From assembly GCF_003219795.1 (NCBI RefSeq), contig NZ_QJVC01000001.1, positions 62,001 through 126,000 on the forward strand: DNA of 64,000 bases, read 5' to 3'. This stretch comes from Arthrobacter psychrolactophilus. GTDB lineage: Bacteria > Actinomycetota > Actinomycetes > Actinomycetales > Micrococcaceae. Each line of letters begins with the position of its first letter. Position 1 is the stretch's first letter. Made by a program: the position numbers and the translations under genes. Under the pieces are notes generated by a model. That model did not search any database. It saw only the letters and a list, made by a program, of their open reading frames with translations, and was not told where the DNA came from. Positions 33,624-43,340 of the stretch are shown here, one piece after another.

Positions 33624-34433
33624 ATGCGTTTAATTGCCAGCGACATTGACGGAACCATCTTGGGCCACGACGGACTGATCAGTCCGCGTACCGTGGACGC
33701 CTTTGCGGCCGCCGCCGAGGCTGGGATTGAGATTGTCTTCGTGACCGGTCGCCCGCCGCGCTGGCTCGATCCGATTCGCCAGCAGCTGGGCCACACCGGC
33801 ACCGTCATCTGCTCCAACGGGGCCGTGACGTACGATCTTGGCGCCGAGAAAATCCTCGAATCCCATGTTGTGCCGTGGGAGACCGTGGAACAGGTGCGGG
33901 CCATCGTCTCCGAGCTGGCTCCGCAGTCGTACTTTGCGCTGGAATCTCTGAGTGGCTTGCATATTGAGGATGGCTTTTACGGTTCGCGCGCGCCCCGCAG
34001 TGATTCCGAGGTGGCGCCCGCCGTGCTGCTTCCCGAGATGGCCGACGCCGGCATTGTGAAGCTGCTGGCTGTGCGTCATACCGGCAGCGCCGATGACTAC
34101 CTTGACCTCGTTGCCCCGCACCTCGCGTCCTTGATCGCGGTGACGCACTCGGCGCCGGATCTGGCCTTGCTGGAGATGGGTGCGCTCGGCGTTAACAAGG
34201 CAGTGACGCTCGCCCAGTATGCCGCGGCTCGCGGGATCGACGCGGCCGACGTCGTGGCCTTCGGGGATATGCCCAATGACATTGAAATGCTGGCCTGGGC
34301 CGGCTCCGGATACGCCCTCGCGAGTGGTCATCCGCAGGCGCTCGCCGCCGCTGCCCTGTGTGCCCCGCGTTTTGAGGACGACGGCGTAGCCCAAGTGATC
34401 GAGGCCCGTCTGGCCGCGCTGCGCGTGGGCTAG
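33624..34433 (+). CDS. HAD-superfamily Cof-type phosphatase
   Basis: A 269-residue cytoplasmic phosphatase starting at ATG 33624 (TTG 33618 is an alternative). HAD motif I is ASDIDGTILG, motif II is FVTGRPPRW, and motifs III and IV are in GVNKAVTLAQYAAARGID and VVAFGDMPNDIEMLAWAG. The middle cap domain is of the C2 (Cof) type. These enzymes dephosphorylate sugar phosphates or flavin mononucleotide. It directly follows the interrupted PfkB gene and precedes the glycerophosphodiesterase by 11 bases. Confidence 0.85.
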   Translation: MRLIASDIDGTILGHDGLISPRTVDAFAAAAEAGIEIVFVTGRPPRWLDPIRQQLGHTGTVICSNGAVTYDLGAEKILESHVVPWETVEQVRAIVSELAPQSYFALESLSGLHIEDGFYGSRAPRSDSEVAPAVLLPEMADAGIVKLLAVRHTGSADDYLDLVAPHLASLIAVTHSAPDLALLEMGALGVNKAVTLAQYAAARGIDAADVVAFGDMPNDIEMLAWAGSGYALASGHPQALAAAALCAPRFEDDGVAQVIEARLAALRVG

Positions 34434-34444
34434 GGGACGGCGTC

Positions 34445-35230
34445 GTGGTTTTGAAAAACAGTGCGGTGAAGCCGTATTTGCGGTCCGAGACGCCGCTGGC
34501 GATAGCGCATCGAGGCTACTCGACAGATGGCCTGGAAAACTCCTTGAAGGCCTTCCGCAGCGCACTGGAACTGGGCTTTCTCTATCTGGAAACCGATATT
34601 AACTCCACGGCGGACGGGGTGGCCGTGGTGTTTCATGACCCTACCTTGGACCGCACCACGAATCAGAACGGGGCGATCTCCGAGCTGCCCTGGTCGCGGG
34701 TTCGTATGGCTCGCATCGGGGGGCGCGAGCCGATCGTCACGCTGCAGGAATTCTTCGCGGCCCTGCCCACGGCGAGATTTAATATTGACGTCAAGGATGC
34801 CGGGGCGGTGCCCGAATTGGTGGACGCGATTGAACGTCTCGGCTTGCATGATCGGGTGTGTATCGCCTCCTTCTCCGACAAACGCCGTCGGCAGGTTCAG
34901 GCCGGGCTGTCCCGACCGGTCGCGAGCTCCCCGGGGCAGTCCCTTTTGGTGATGTATTTTCTCCTGGAAGGCTGGCTACCCAAGCCCCTGCTGCGCTTGT
35001 TGATGCGCCGGGTCGATGTCTTGCAGATCCCACTGACCCACAAGGGGCTGGCGCTCGTCACCGCCGCCAAGGTGCGCAGGGCGCAGCGGCTGGGGCTAAA
35101 AGTTCATGTCTGGACCATCAATGATGCGGCGCAGATGCAGGAGCTTCTGGAGCTGGGCGTGGACGGCATCATGACCGATCGAGCCGATCTGTTGGCCGAT
35201 ATTATGCGCCAGCGAGGCCACTGGGCGTAA
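34445..35230 (+). CDS. Glycerophosphodiester phosphodiesterase
   Basis: A 261-residue GDPD-fold enzyme starting at GTG 34445. The active-site motifs are AIAHRGYSTDGLENSLKAF, then YLETDINSTADGVAVVFHDPTLDRTT, with the conserved His-Arg, Glu, Asp and His residues. The C-terminus has LKVHVWTINDAAQMQELLELGVDGIMTD. No signal peptide is seen, so it acts inside the cell, hydrolysing glycerophosphodiesters to glycerol 3-phosphate and an alcohol. It runs in the same direction as the HAD and glycerate kinase genes, with short gaps, and may be co-transcribed. Confidence 0.88.
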   Translation: MVLKNSAVKPYLRSETPLAIAHRGYSTDGLENSLKAFRSALELGFLYLETDINSTADGVAVVFHDPTLDRTTNQNGAISELPWSRVRMARIGGREPIVTLQEFFAALPTARFNIDVKDAGAVPELVDAIERLGLHDRVCIASFSDKRRRQVQAGLSRPVASSPGQSLLVMYFLLEGWLPKPLLRLLMRRVDVLQIPLTHKGLALVTAAKVRRAQRLGLKVHVWTINDAAQMQELLELGVDGIMTDRADLLADIMRQRGHWA

Positions 35231-35270
35231 CTATTCAGCCGTGTCGGTGAGCGATGGCAGGATAGAGGGC

Positions 35271-36386
35271 ATGCGTATTCTTATTGCCCCTGACAAGTTC
35301 AAGGGGACCCTGACCGGCCCGGAAGCCGCCGCGGCCATGGCCGAAGGCGTGCTGCGGGTGTACCCCGATGCCGTGGTGACCGCCCTGCCCATCGCCGACG
35401 GTGGCGAGGGAACAGTCGAGGCTGCCGTCGCCGCGGGCTATTCTGAACGGCTGAGCACCGTCATCGGCCCCATCCTCAAGCCCACAGCGGCCATTTGGGG
35501 CTTCAATGAAAACGGCAAGGTGGCCGTCATTGAAACCGCACAGGCCAGCGGCTATCTGCTGAGCGAGCCTACGGTGGAGAACGCGCTGCGGGCCCATTCC
35601 TACGGCTCCGGCCAGTTGATCGCAGCCGCCCTCGACGCCGGCGCCAGCGAGATCATCATTGGTTTGGGTGGCTCGGCCATGACCGACGGCGGAACGGGAG
35701 CCTTGCGTGCCCTGGGCCTAAAGCTGCTTGATGTAAACGGCAACCTGGTGCCCTTGGGTGGTGGGTCCTTGGTGGATGTTGTCGCCGTGGACGCCTCCGA
35801 TCTCGATCCGCGCCTTGCCGCCGTTAAAGTGCGCATGGCTGTGGACGTTGACAACCCGCTGTATGGCTACAACGGTGCGGCCCACATCTTCGGGCCACAA
35901 AAGGGCGCCGATGCTGACGCCGTCGAACTTCTCGACGCGGGGCTGCGCAATCTCGCCTCGGTGGTGCGGGAGGCGACCGGGATCGACATCGACATTCCAG
36001 GAGCCGGTGCGGCCGGAGGCTTCCCGGCGACCTTTGTGGCGTATGCCAACGCGTCCGTGGAGCGTGGCTTTGACCTGGTCGCGAGCCTGATTGATCTGGA
36101 AACAGCCTTGGACGGCAGCGATCTTGTCATCACCGGTGAGGGCTCCCTCGATGCGCAGTCGTTGTCCGGGAAAGGCCCGCTCGGTGTTGCCGACGCGGCG
36201 CACGAGCGGGGGATTCCCGTCGTCGTTATTGCCGGGCGCATCACGGTGACGCCGGAGCAGCTCGCCCAGCACGGCGTGGTCGCCGCGGTCAGTGCCACGG
36301 ATGTGGCCGGATCGCCGGAGGCCGCGCTGGCCGACGCCGCGCGCTACACCACGATCGCCACCTCCGAGGCGCTCAACGGGATCTAG
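35271..36386 (+). CDS. Glycerate kinase
   Basis: A 371-residue kinase of the GarK/GlxK family that phosphorylates D-glycerate. I chose ATG 35271, giving MRILIAPDKFKGTLTGPEAA, the family N-terminus; upstream codons add ten unrelated residues. Other family motifs are PIADGGEGTVEA, IIIGLGGSAMTDGGTGALRALG, IFGPQKGADADAVELLD, GAGAAGGFPATFVAY and VITGEGSLDAQSLSGKGP. Whether the product is 2- or 3-phosphoglycerate is not clear from sequence. It follows the glycerophosphodiesterase by 40 bases. Confidence 0.9.
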   Translation: MRILIAPDKFKGTLTGPEAAAAMAEGVLRVYPDAVVTALPIADGGEGTVEAAVAAGYSERLSTVIGPILKPTAAIWGFNENGKVAVIETAQASGYLLSEPTVENALRAHSYGSGQLIAAALDAGASEIIIGLGGSAMTDGGTGALRALGLKLLDVNGNLVPLGGGSLVDVVAVDASDLDPRLAAVKVRMAVDVDNPLYGYNGAAHIFGPQKGADADAVELLDAGLRNLASVVREATGIDIDIPGAGAAGGFPATFVAYANASVERGFDLVASLIDLETALDGSDLVITGEGSLDAQSLSGKGPLGVADAAHERGIPVVVIAGRITVTPEQLAQHGVVAAVSATDVAGSPEAALADAARYTTIATSEALNGI

Positions 36387-36541
36387 CTGGATTTTCCGCT
36401 CTTCCCTCGGGGTCCGGCCCGGATTGAGGTTTGTGCTGCGCTGAGCGGTGAGGCGTCCCAGATGGGATGATGGAGGCGCAGGGTCGCTCAGGCCCGCATT
36501 CTTGGCTCTACACATGCCCGGCCGGCGGAGGATTTTCAACC

Positions 36542-38005
36542 ATGACAGCAAATGATGCCCTAACCACCCGGTCCATGCCGACGCCTGAGGTTGCCGATGA
36601 ACGGATGCCACGGCTGGCCAACGTTCCCGCCTTTACCGACTACATGGCCACGGGGTGGGGCACGCCTGATAGGACCCCGCCCGTCGTGGCCGGGGCCGCT
36701 GCTGCCGCGGGGCACCATCGGACGCGCCTCTCCGAGCACTTCCCGGGCCAGGCGCTGGTGGTCGGCGCCGGAACCGCACCCGTCCGAGCCAATGACACCT
36801 ACTACGACTTCCGTCCCGACTCCGACTTTTACTGGCTGAGTGGGGCCGCCATTGATGGAGCCGTGCTGGTCATGGTCCCCTCTGGCTCCTCGCACGATGC
36901 CACACTGTACATTCCTGCTCCGTTCTACCCCGGCGACCCGCAGTTCTTTACGAACGCAGCCCACGGCGAGATGTGGGTGGGTTCCGCCCCCGACTTCTCC
37001 GACTGGGCTGAGGCGCTGGCGCTGCCCGTCAAGCCCCTCACCGAGCTCGACGCCGGAATCGCCGCCGCCATGCACGCAGCCTCCGGTACGCTCACCGCAG
37101 GAAAGGTGCCAACGGACGTCTGCGCCCGCCACGGGATCGGCTCCGAATCCGGGTTGGGCCAGCGGATGGCGGTCCTGCGCATGGTCAAGGACGACTGGGA
37201 GATCGCCCAGCTCCGTGAGGCGGTGGACCACACGATTGACGGCTTTGCCGCCGTCGTGCGTGAAGTCCCGAACGCCATCCGCGGCGGTGGGGAACGCTGG
37301 CTGCAGGGCACCTTTGACCGGCACGCCCGCACCACGGGCAACGGGGTCGGCTACGCCACGATTGTGGGCAGCGGCAAGCACGCACCCACCTTGCACTGGG
37401 TCCGCTGCGACGGGCCGGTACTCGAGGATGCCGTGCTGTTATTGGACATGGGTGTGGAGGTCAACAGCTTCTACACGGCCGATGTCACACGCACCTTCCC
37501 GGGATCTGGCACGTTCAGCCCCGTCCAGCGGCAGGTCCACGACCTCGTCGAGAAGTCGCACCGGGCCGGCCTCGCCGCCGTGGGACCCGGCAAACCGTGG
37601 AGCGACTTCCACGTGGCCTGCATGGAAGTTATCGCCAACGGCCTCAATGACTGGGGTCTACTGCCGGTCTCCGTGGACGAGGCACTCTCGCCCAAGGGGC
37701 AGCATCACCGCCGCTACCTAGTCTGCGGCGTGGGCCACCACCTGGGCCTGGACGTCCACGACTGCGCCCATTCCAGCTACGAGCACTACCAGGGCGCCAC
37801 GATGGAGTCCGGCATGGTCCTCGCCGTGGAGCCGGGCCTTTATTTCCATGAAAACGACCTCACGCTTCCGCCGGAATTCCGCGGCATGGGGGTCCGTCTC
37901 GAGGACAATGTGCTGATCACGCCCACCGGCTCCGAGGTCATTTCCGAGGCCCTGCCGATTGATGCCGCGGGCATTGAGGCGTGGATGTCGAGGGCGCAAA
38001 AATAG
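36542..38005 (+). CDS. pepP: Xaa-Pro aminopeptidase (aminopeptidase P, M24 family)
   Basis: A 487-residue metalloprotease that removes N-terminal residues before proline. The start at ATG 36542 follows GGCGGAGGA. The N-terminal AMP_N domain has RTRLSEHFPGQALVVGAG and YYDFRPDSDFYWLSGA. The M24 metal ligands appear in LLLDMGVEVNSFYTADVTRTFP (two Asp), GVGHHLGLDVHDC (His), LAVEPGLYF (Glu) and GVRLEDNVLIT (Glu). Cytoplasmic location is expected. It is a single gene, converging on the NCS2 permease with a large hairpin between. Confidence 0.9.
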   Translation: MTANDALTTRSMPTPEVADERMPRLANVPAFTDYMATGWGTPDRTPPVVAGAAAAAGHHRTRLSEHFPGQALVVGAGTAPVRANDTYYDFRPDSDFYWLSGAAIDGAVLVMVPSGSSHDATLYIPAPFYPGDPQFFTNAAHGEMWVGSAPDFSDWAEALALPVKPLTELDAGIAAAMHAASGTLTAGKVPTDVCARHGIGSESGLGQRMAVLRMVKDDWEIAQLREAVDHTIDGFAAVVREVPNAIRGGGERWLQGTFDRHARTTGNGVGYATIVGSGKHAPTLHWVRCDGPVLEDAVLLLDMGVEVNSFYTADVTRTFPGSGTFSPVQRQVHDLVEKSHRAGLAAVGPGKPWSDFHVACMEVIANGLNDWGLLPVSVDEALSPKGQHHRRYLVCGVGHHLGLDVHDCAHSSYEHYQGATMESGMVLAVEPGLYFHENDLTLPPEFRGMGVRLEDNVLITPTGSEVISEALPIDAAGIEAWMSRAQK

Positions 38006-38063
38006 TCCCTCGCAACCTCCTATAGGGGACGGCGACCAGCCATGGGGCAACGAGGAATGTTCT

Positions 38064-38140
38064 GTTCTGCGCAAAGTTCGCCGCGAACTTGCCGCACAAC
38101 AGTGTTGTGCGGCAAGTTCAACGCCAACTCAACGCAGAAC
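38064..38140. terminator. Large hairpin between the aminopeptidase P and NCS2 permease genes
   Basis: A core of 38085-38100 and 38104-38119 is a perfect 16-base-pair stem with a 3-base loop (AGT). Outer arms beginning GTTCTGCG and ending CGCAGAAC extend it imperfectly to about 77 bases. It separates converging genes and probably ends both transcripts; no clear T run follows. Confidence 0.65.
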
Positions 38141-38148
38141 AGTTCGTT

Positions 38149-39465
38149 CTACTTTCCTAGCGTGACCTCGGCAGGCTGATCATCGGGCAGAAGGGGGTCG
38201 GTGGCCGTGCCGCGCCACTTCGCCAGCGCGTTCATGCCGTGGTAAATCACCAAGGCGGCGGCGGTGCCCAACGCGATGCCCTCAAAGGTGAGGCTTCCGG
38301 CCACCCAGGTGAAGTTCGCGATGCCAATGATGAGCGCGACGGCAGCCGTGGTCAGGTTGATGTTGTTGGAGAAGTCCACCTTGTTCTGGACCCAGATGCG
38401 CACACCCAGGATGCCGATCATGCCGTAGAGCAAGGTTGCCGCACCACCGAGAACACCCACGGGCACGGTTGCGATGACCTCGCCGAACTTGGGGGAGAAG
38501 CTCAGCAGGAGTGCGGCGATACCGGCGACCCAGTATGCGGCCGTCGAGTACACCTTTGTGGCTGCCATGACGCCAATGTTTTCCGCGTACGTTGTTGTAC
38601 CGGAGCCTCCTCCGAATCCGGCGAAGGTCGTGGCGACGCCGTCGGCAATGATGGCGCGGCCGGCGTAAGCGTCCAGGTTTTCGCCCGTCATGAGGGCCAC
38701 CGACTTCACATGGCCAATGTTCTCGGCCACCAGCACGAGCACCACGGGAATGAACAAGCCCAGTACGGCGAAGTGGAAGGTGGGGGTCTGGAAGTGCGGC
38801 AGACCGATCCAGGTGGCCTCATTGACCTTGGAGAAATCTACTTCGTTGCGCAGCACGGCCACGAGGTAGCCCACCAAAACGCCCACCAGAATGGCCAGAC
38901 GGCCCAGAATGCCGCGGAACAAGACGCTGACCAGGATGATGACGGCCAGCGTGATGATGGCCGTGACGGGTGCGAGTTTGACGTTGTTCCACGCGGCCGG
39001 GGCCAGGTTCAAGCCAATCAAGGCCACGATGGTTCCCGTAACGGGAGCAGGCATGAGCCGGTTGATCCAGGACGAACCAAACTTCTGCACGAGCAAGCCG
39101 AGAATCGCCAGCGTCACACCGGCAATCACCACGCCGCCGAGCGCGCCGGCCACGCCGAACTGCTGCTGCGAGGCCATAATCGGGGCGATGAAGGCAAAGC
39201 TGGAACCGAGGTAGCTCGGCACCTTGCCGCGAGTCATCACCAAGAAGAGCAGGGTGCCGATGCCGGAAAAGAACAGCGTCGTCGCGGGCGGCATGTTGGT
39301 GATCAGGGGGACCAGGAACGTTGCGCCGAACATGGCCACCACATGCTGCAGGCCGATCCCAATCGTGCGCGGCCAGCTCAGCCGTTCGCTGGGGGACACA
39401 ACCTGCCCCGGCGCGATGGTCCGGCCGTCTCCGTGAACGCTCCACTTAGTGCCCAACAAACTCAT
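38149..39465 (-). CDS. NCS2-family uracil/xanthine permease
   Basis: A 438-residue nucleobase:cation symporter of the UraA type with about 14 transmembrane segments. Landmarks are GLQHVVAMFGATFLVPLI, GIGTLLFLVMTRGKVPSYLGSSFAFIAPI, the substrate-site glutamate in VLVAENIGHVKS and the segment AGFGGGSGTTTYAENIGVMAATKVYS. ATG 39465, with GGAG upstream, suits the family start better than an ATG 15 codons earlier. The GTTTYAEN motif favours uracil over purine substrates. No pyrimidine gene or riboswitch is seen nearby. Confidence 0.87.
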   Translation of the reverse strand: MSLLGTKWSVHGDGRTIAPGQVVSPSERLSWPRTIGIGLQHVVAMFGATFLVPLITNMPPATTLFFSGIGTLLFLVMTRGKVPSYLGSSFAFIAPIMASQQQFGVAGALGGVVIAGVTLAILGLLVQKFGSSWINRLMPAPVTGTIVALIGLNLAPAAWNNVKLAPVTAIITLAVIILVSVLFRGILGRLAILVGVLVGYLVAVLRNEVDFSKVNEATWIGLPHFQTPTFHFAVLGLFIPVVLVLVAENIGHVKSVALMTGENLDAYAGRAIIADGVATTFAGFGGGSGTTTYAENIGVMAATKVYSTAAYWVAGIAALLLSFSPKFGEVIATVPVGVLGGAATLLYGMIGILGVRIWVQNKVDFSNNINLTTAAVALIIGIANFTWVAGSLTFEGIALGTAAALVIYHGMNALAKWRGTATDPLLPDDQPAEVTLGK

Positions 39466-39531
39466 GCGCTTCTCCGATTCTGGGGCCGTTCCTGAATGAG
39501 GCCCGCCCATAAGAATATAGGAGTGTGGGGC

Positions 39532-39855
39532 TTAGGGGTGAGGTATGTGTCCCTCATTGGTCAAAAGCACGACGCCGAGAAGATCGTTAAGCGCGTGGGC
39601 CAGGTCCGGATGAGCTAGTTCATACCGGGACCGGCGCCCCTCTGCGATGGCCACGGCGAGGCCACATCCGCGCAGGCAGGAGAGGTGGTTGGAAATGCTT
39701 TGCCGGGAAACACCCAATTGTTCCGCGAGATCGGCGGGATACTGCGGCGCCTTGGCCAGGCCCATGAGGATTTCGGCCCGGGTGGGGTCGGAGAGGGCAT
39801 ATCCAAAGCGCGCCAGCACGGCTGCGTTGCTAATGGGCTTCATTCTCAATATCAT
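39532..39855 (-). CDS. ArsR/SmtB-family metal-responsive repressor
   Basis: A 107-residue winged-helix repressor. The core reads RFGYALSDPTRAEILMGLAKAPQYPADLAEQLGVSRQSISNHLSCLRGCGLAVAIAEGRRSRYELAH. The two cysteines in SCLRGC, between recognition helix and wing, resemble the metal ligands of CmtR-type (Cd/Pb) sensors. The C-terminus has histidines in EGHIPHP. It is divergent from a cation diffusion facilitator gene, 41 bases away, and very likely represses it until metal binds. ATG 39843 is an alternative start; neither has a clear ribosome site. Confidence 0.85.
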   Translation of the reverse strand: MILRMKPISNAAVLARFGYALSDPTRAEILMGLAKAPQYPADLAEQLGVSRQSISNHLSCLRGCGLAVAIAEGRRSRYELAHPDLAHALNDLLGVVLLTNEGHIPHP

Positions 39856-39894
39856 ACATTAGTTGCTGAATTCATCCGTCGATGTACTATTGAG
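39844..39894. promoter_or_regulatory. Possible operator of the ArsR/CDF divergent pair
   Basis: CTCAATA (from 39844) and TATTGAG (ending 39894) are inverted 7-base copies bracketing the 41-base divergent region and its AT-rich promoter sequence. The wide spacing is unusual for one ArsR site, so these may be parts of two sites. Confidence 0.35.
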
Positions 39895-39896
39895 GT

Positions 39897-40826
39897 ATGT
39901 CAGGCCACAATCATTCCCATTCCCACGCCGGCGCCCCGGGCGAAAGCCACCAGGGCCGCATTGCCGTGGCGCTGGGCATCACCGTGGCTGTTTTTATCTT
40001 TCAAATTATTGGTTCACTGCTCACGGGCTCGCTGGCCCTGCTCTTTGATTCGGCCCATGTTCTGACAGATGCTGGCGGGCTTGCGATGGCTCTGCTGGCC
40101 GCCCGGCTCATGACCCGTCCCGCAACGAGCAAGCGCACCTGGGGTTTCGCCCGCGCGGAAGTCCTCGCGGCAACAGCGCAAGCCGCCGTGCTTCTCGCCG
40201 TCGGACTTGTGGTGTTGGTGGAGGGAATCCAGCGCCTCTTTAACCCCGCGGAGATTGCTTCCAACGAGATGATCGTGTTTGGTGCGATCGGCCTGCTGGG
40301 CAATATTGTGTCGATGTTTGTGTTGATGGGCGGGCGCAATAATAACTTCAATATGCGCGCCGCATTCCTCGAGGTACTCAACGATGCGCTGGGCTCCGTG
40401 GCGGTCATCATCGCCGCGATCATCATTTCCACGACCGGTTGGATGCAGGCCGACGCGGTTGTGGCCATGCTCATCGGCGTCCTGATCCTGCCGCGCACCG
40501 TGAAACTTCTGCTGCAAACCATCAGCGTGCTGCTGGAATCCACGCCGTCAGGTCTGGATTTGGATAAGGTGCGCGTGCACATTCTCGAACTGGAGCACGT
40601 CATCAGCGTGCACGATCTGCACGCGAGCCAGATCGCCACGGGGCTGCCCATTTTGTCGGCGCATGTGGTGGTTGACGACGGATGCTTCCACGACGGCCAC
40701 GTGCCGCAGTTGCTCGACGCGCTCCAGCATTGCGTGGCCGGGCACTTCGAGGTCAGCGTGGAGCACTCCACCTTCCAGCTCGAAACGGCCGCCCATGCCG
40801 ACCACGAACACGGCGCACACCACTAG
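39897..40826 (+). CDS. Cation diffusion facilitator metal exporter (CzcD-like)
   Basis: A 309-residue CDF transporter that exports divalent metals such as zinc, cadmium or cobalt by proton exchange. It has six transmembrane segments; the metal-site residues are in SLALLFDSAHVLTDAGG (HxxxD pattern) and EVLNDALGSVAV. The N-terminus (HNHSHSHAG) and C-terminus (HADHEHGAHH) are His-rich and may bind metal in the cytoplasm. The C-terminal domain carries ISVHDLHASQIATGLPILSAHVVV. It is controlled, most likely, by the divergent ArsR-type gene. Confidence 0.9.
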   Translation: MSGHNHSHSHAGAPGESHQGRIAVALGITVAVFIFQIIGSLLTGSLALLFDSAHVLTDAGGLAMALLAARLMTRPATSKRTWGFARAEVLAATAQAAVLLAVGLVVLVEGIQRLFNPAEIASNEMIVFGAIGLLGNIVSMFVLMGGRNNNFNMRAAFLEVLNDALGSVAVIIAAIIISTTGWMQADAVVAMLIGVLILPRTVKLLLQTISVLLESTPSGLDLDKVRVHILELEHVISVHDLHASQIATGLPILSAHVVVDDGCFHDGHVPQLLDALQHCVAGHFEVSVEHSTFQLETAAHADHEHGAHH

Positions 40827-40868
40827 CGCGTACGCCAGGTTTCCCCGCGTCGTGGCCAGCCCACGAAA

Positions 40869-40970
40869 AATGCCATAGTTGGGCGTTTTCGCCACAGCTG
40901 GGCATTCTCGCTATAGCTCGGCCTATAGCGAGACTGCCTACCTATAGCGAGAGTGCCCAACGATGGCATT
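40869..40970 (-). repeat. Dispersed intergenic repeat, copy B (about 100 bp)
   Basis: This is the inverted relative of the element at 18124-18226; the reverse complement shows the shared GCTATAGGTAGGCA, TATAGCGAGAA and CCCAGCTGTGGCGA blocks in the same order. Copy B has perfect 8-base terminal inverted repeats, AATGCCAT and ATGGCATT. It lies between the converging CDF exporter and phosphoglucomutase genes, where it may also help end transcription. Confidence 0.75.
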
Positions 40971-41004
40971 GTCGAAGCCTCAGAGGCCCCAGTGGCGTCC
41001 GGTG

Positions 41005-42648
41005 TTAGGAGATCACGCCGTCCACGAGGGCCTTGGCCTCGGCCTGAACCTGGGCGAGGTGCTCGGCGCCCTTGAAGGACTCGGCGTAAATCTTGTACAC
41101 GTCCTCGGTGCCGGAGGGGCGAGCCGCGAACCAGGCGTTCTCGGTGGTGACCTTCAGGCCGCCGATGGCTGCGCCGTTGCCGGGAGCCTCGGTCAGCTTG
41201 GCCGTGATCCTCTCGCCAGCCAGGGTGGTGGCCGTGACGTCGGCCGCGGAGAGCTTGCCCAGCGCGGCCTTCTGCTCCCGGGTTGCCGCCGCGTCGATGC
41301 GCGCGTACGACGGCGCCCCAAAGCGATCTGTCAGCTCACCATAGTGCGCCGAGGGCGACTTACCCGTGACGGCGGTGATTTCCGAGGCCAGCAGGGCCAG
41401 CAGGATGCCGTCCTTGTCCGTGGTCCAGACCGAGCCGTCCTTCTTCACGAAGGAGGCGCCGGCGGATTCCTCGCCACCGAAGACGCCTTCTCCGGAGAGC
41501 AGGCCGGGGACGAACCACTTGAAGCCCACGGGGACCTCGACGAGCTGGCGGCCCAGATCTGCGGCCACGCGGTCAATGATGGAGGAGGACACGAGCGTCT
41601 TGCCCACACCGGCGGTGGCCGGCCACTGCGAACGGTGCGTATACAGGTACTGGATGGCCACGGCGAGGTAGTGGTTAGGGTTCATCAGGCCACCATCGGG
41701 GGTGACGATTCCGTGGCGGTCGGCGTCTGCGTCGTTTCCGGTCGCGATGTCGTAGGGCGCACCGGCCTTGAGCTTGTTGATGAGCGAGGCCATGGCCGAC
41801 GGCGAGGAGCAGTCCATACGGATCTTCTCATCCCAGTCGAGGGTCATGAAGGCCCACTGCGGATCCACGGTGGGGTTGACCACAGTCAGGTTGAGGTTGT
41901 GACGTTCGCCAATCTCGCCCCAGTAGTCCACCGAGGCGCCACCCATGGGGTCGGCGCCGATGCGCACACCAGCAGCGCGGATCGCGTCCAGGTCCAAGAC
42001 GGACGGCAGGTCGTCAACGTAGCTAGAGAGGAAATCGAACTTGCCCGTGGTGCTGGCCTCCATGGCGACGCTCAGGAGGACGCGCTTGACGCCCCGCAAA
42101 CCGTTTTCCAGCAGTTCGTTGGCACGGTTGGCGATCCAGCCGGTGGCGTCGGAATCGGCCGGGCCGCCGTGAGGGGGGTTGTACTTGAAGCCGCCGTCAC
42201 CGGGAGGGTTGTGTGAGGGGGTCACGACAATGCCGTCGGCCAGGCCCTCGGTGCGGCCCTTGTTGTGGCTTAAGATGGCGTGCGAAACGGCCGGGGTGGG
42301 TGTGTAGCCGTGGCGGGCATCGATCAAAACCTCGACGCCGTTGCCGGCCAAAACCTCTAGGGCCGTGTTTTGTGCCGGCTCGCTGAGGGCGTGGGTGTCC
42401 TTGCCCATGTACAACGGTCCGGTGATGCCCTGGCCTGCTCGGTATTCAACGATGGCCTGCGTGATGGCCGCGATGTGGCCCTCATTGAAGGACGCCTTAA
42501 GGGAAGACCCTCGGTGTCCCGAGGTACCAAACGCCACTCGCTGCGCTGGATCACTCAGATCGGGCACAAGATCGAAGTATGCGTCCAGCAAATTTCGAAG
42601 GTCAACAAGGTCCTGGGGAAGGGCAACAGTGCCCGCGCGACTAGCCAT
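41005..42648 (-). CDS. pgm: Phosphoglucomutase
   Basis: A 547-residue enzyme interconverting glucose 1-phosphate and glucose 6-phosphate. Domains follow the alpha-phosphohexomutase order: [20 protein letters not shown] at the N-terminus; the phosphoserine loop [22 protein letters not shown]; the metal-binding loop [14 protein letters not shown]; the sugar-binding [10 protein letters not shown]; and the phosphate-binding [15 protein letters not shown] near the end. Length fits the Pgm branch of about 546 residues. ATG 42648 was preferred over one 12 codons upstream that adds a poorly conserved stretch. Confidence 0.93.
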   Translation of the reverse strand: MASRAGTVALPQDLVDLRNLLDAYFDLVPDLSDPAQRVAFGTSGHRGSSLKASFNEGHIAAITQAIVEYRAGQGITGPLYMGKDTHALSEPAQNTALEVLAGNGVEVLIDARHGYTPTPAVSHAILSHNKGRTEGLADGIVVTPSHNPPGDGGFKYNPPHGGPADSDATGWIANRANELLENGLRGVKRVLLSVAMEASTTGKFDFLSSYVDDLPSVLDLDAIRAAGVRIGADPMGGASVDYWGEIGERHNLNLTVVNPTVDPQWAFMTLDWDEKIRMDCSSPSAMASLINKLKAGAPYDIATGNDADADRHGIVTPDGGLMNPNHYLAVAIQYLYTHRSQWPATAGVGKTLVSSSIIDRVAADLGRQLVEVPVGFKWFVPGLLSGEGVFGGEESAGASFVKKDGSVWTTDKDGILLALLASEITAVTGKSPSAHYGELTDRFGAPSYARIDAAATREQKAALGKLSAADVTATTLAGERITAKLTEAPGNGAAIGGLKVTTENAWFAARPSGTEDVYKIYAESFKGAEHLAQVQAEAKALVDGVIS

Positions 42649-42878
42649 AGTCCCAGCATGCCAGAGGAGCAGGCAGATTAGCACGCAGTGCCCATTCTAT
42701 GAACCGTGATGTTCCTTGCCCGATAGCGCCTGTGCCGGGAGGCGGCCGTCCTCAGGGAGGATGCCCCGAGATGATAGTCGAGCTATCTTGATGACGCTGC
42801 ACTACCATGGGAGTCACCTTATAGATCATCGATTTGCCCCTCAAGACGAGCGGGACAAGTAGTCAGCAGGAGCTAGCC

Positions 42879-43322
42879 GTGTCCAACCAACCAGAGATTC
42901 CCCGCCCGTATGAGGGGCAGGCGCCTAAATATGCGCCGCCGGGCTATTACGCGCCAGCATCCCCGCCGCCGAGCGATGACATGCAGCCGCCAGCCCCGAG
43001 CCAGCCGGTCTACTCTCCCGCCCCGCTGTACTCGCAGGGCGTTCCGGAATACAGCATCCCGGTGACCGGGCCGCGTGGCTTGAGCCTGAGCAGCATGATT
43101 ATTGGCCTAGTCTCCCTTGTGGCAGGCGCAGGATTCATCATCGCACCGCAGATCGTGGGTATCGTGCTCGGACACCTAGGGCTTCGCAAGGAAAACCCGC
43201 AGGGGCGCGCCTTTGCTATCACCGGCTTGATCACCAACTATTTAGCGCTCGTGATTTGGGTGGCCCTATACGCGTTCCTCATTCTGGTCATCGCGGTCGC
43301 TGAGGGTGAATCGGGTTACTAA
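42879..43322 (+). CDS. DUF4190-type membrane protein with proline-rich N-terminus
   Basis: A 147-residue protein starting at GTG 42879, with AGGAG six bases upstream. Residues 1-70 are rich in Pro and Tyr (PRPYEGQAPKYAPPGYYAPASPPP) and likely unstructured. Two transmembrane segments follow: SLSSMIIGLVSLVAGAGFIIAPQIVGIVLGHLGL and ITNYLALVIWVALYAFLILV. These are joined by RKENPQGRAFAITGL, as in DUF4190 proteins. Such proteins are abundant in actinobacteria and have no assigned function. A long bidirectional terminator follows. Confidence 0.8.
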   Translation: MSNQPEIPRPYEGQAPKYAPPGYYAPASPPPSDDMQPPAPSQPVYSPAPLYSQGVPEYSIPVTGPRGLSLSSMIIGLVSLVAGAGFIIAPQIVGIVLGHLGLRKENPQGRAFAITGLITNYLALVIWVALYAFLILVIAVAEGESGY

Positions 43323-43340
43323 CTCCTAGGGGTGTTCGTC

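Noticed and set aside
38239-39495. Antisense frame of about 418 codons opposite the NCS2 permease gene
   Set aside because: Composition is His/Gln/Asp-rich noise typical of the complement of a membrane-protein gene, and no ribosome site precedes it.
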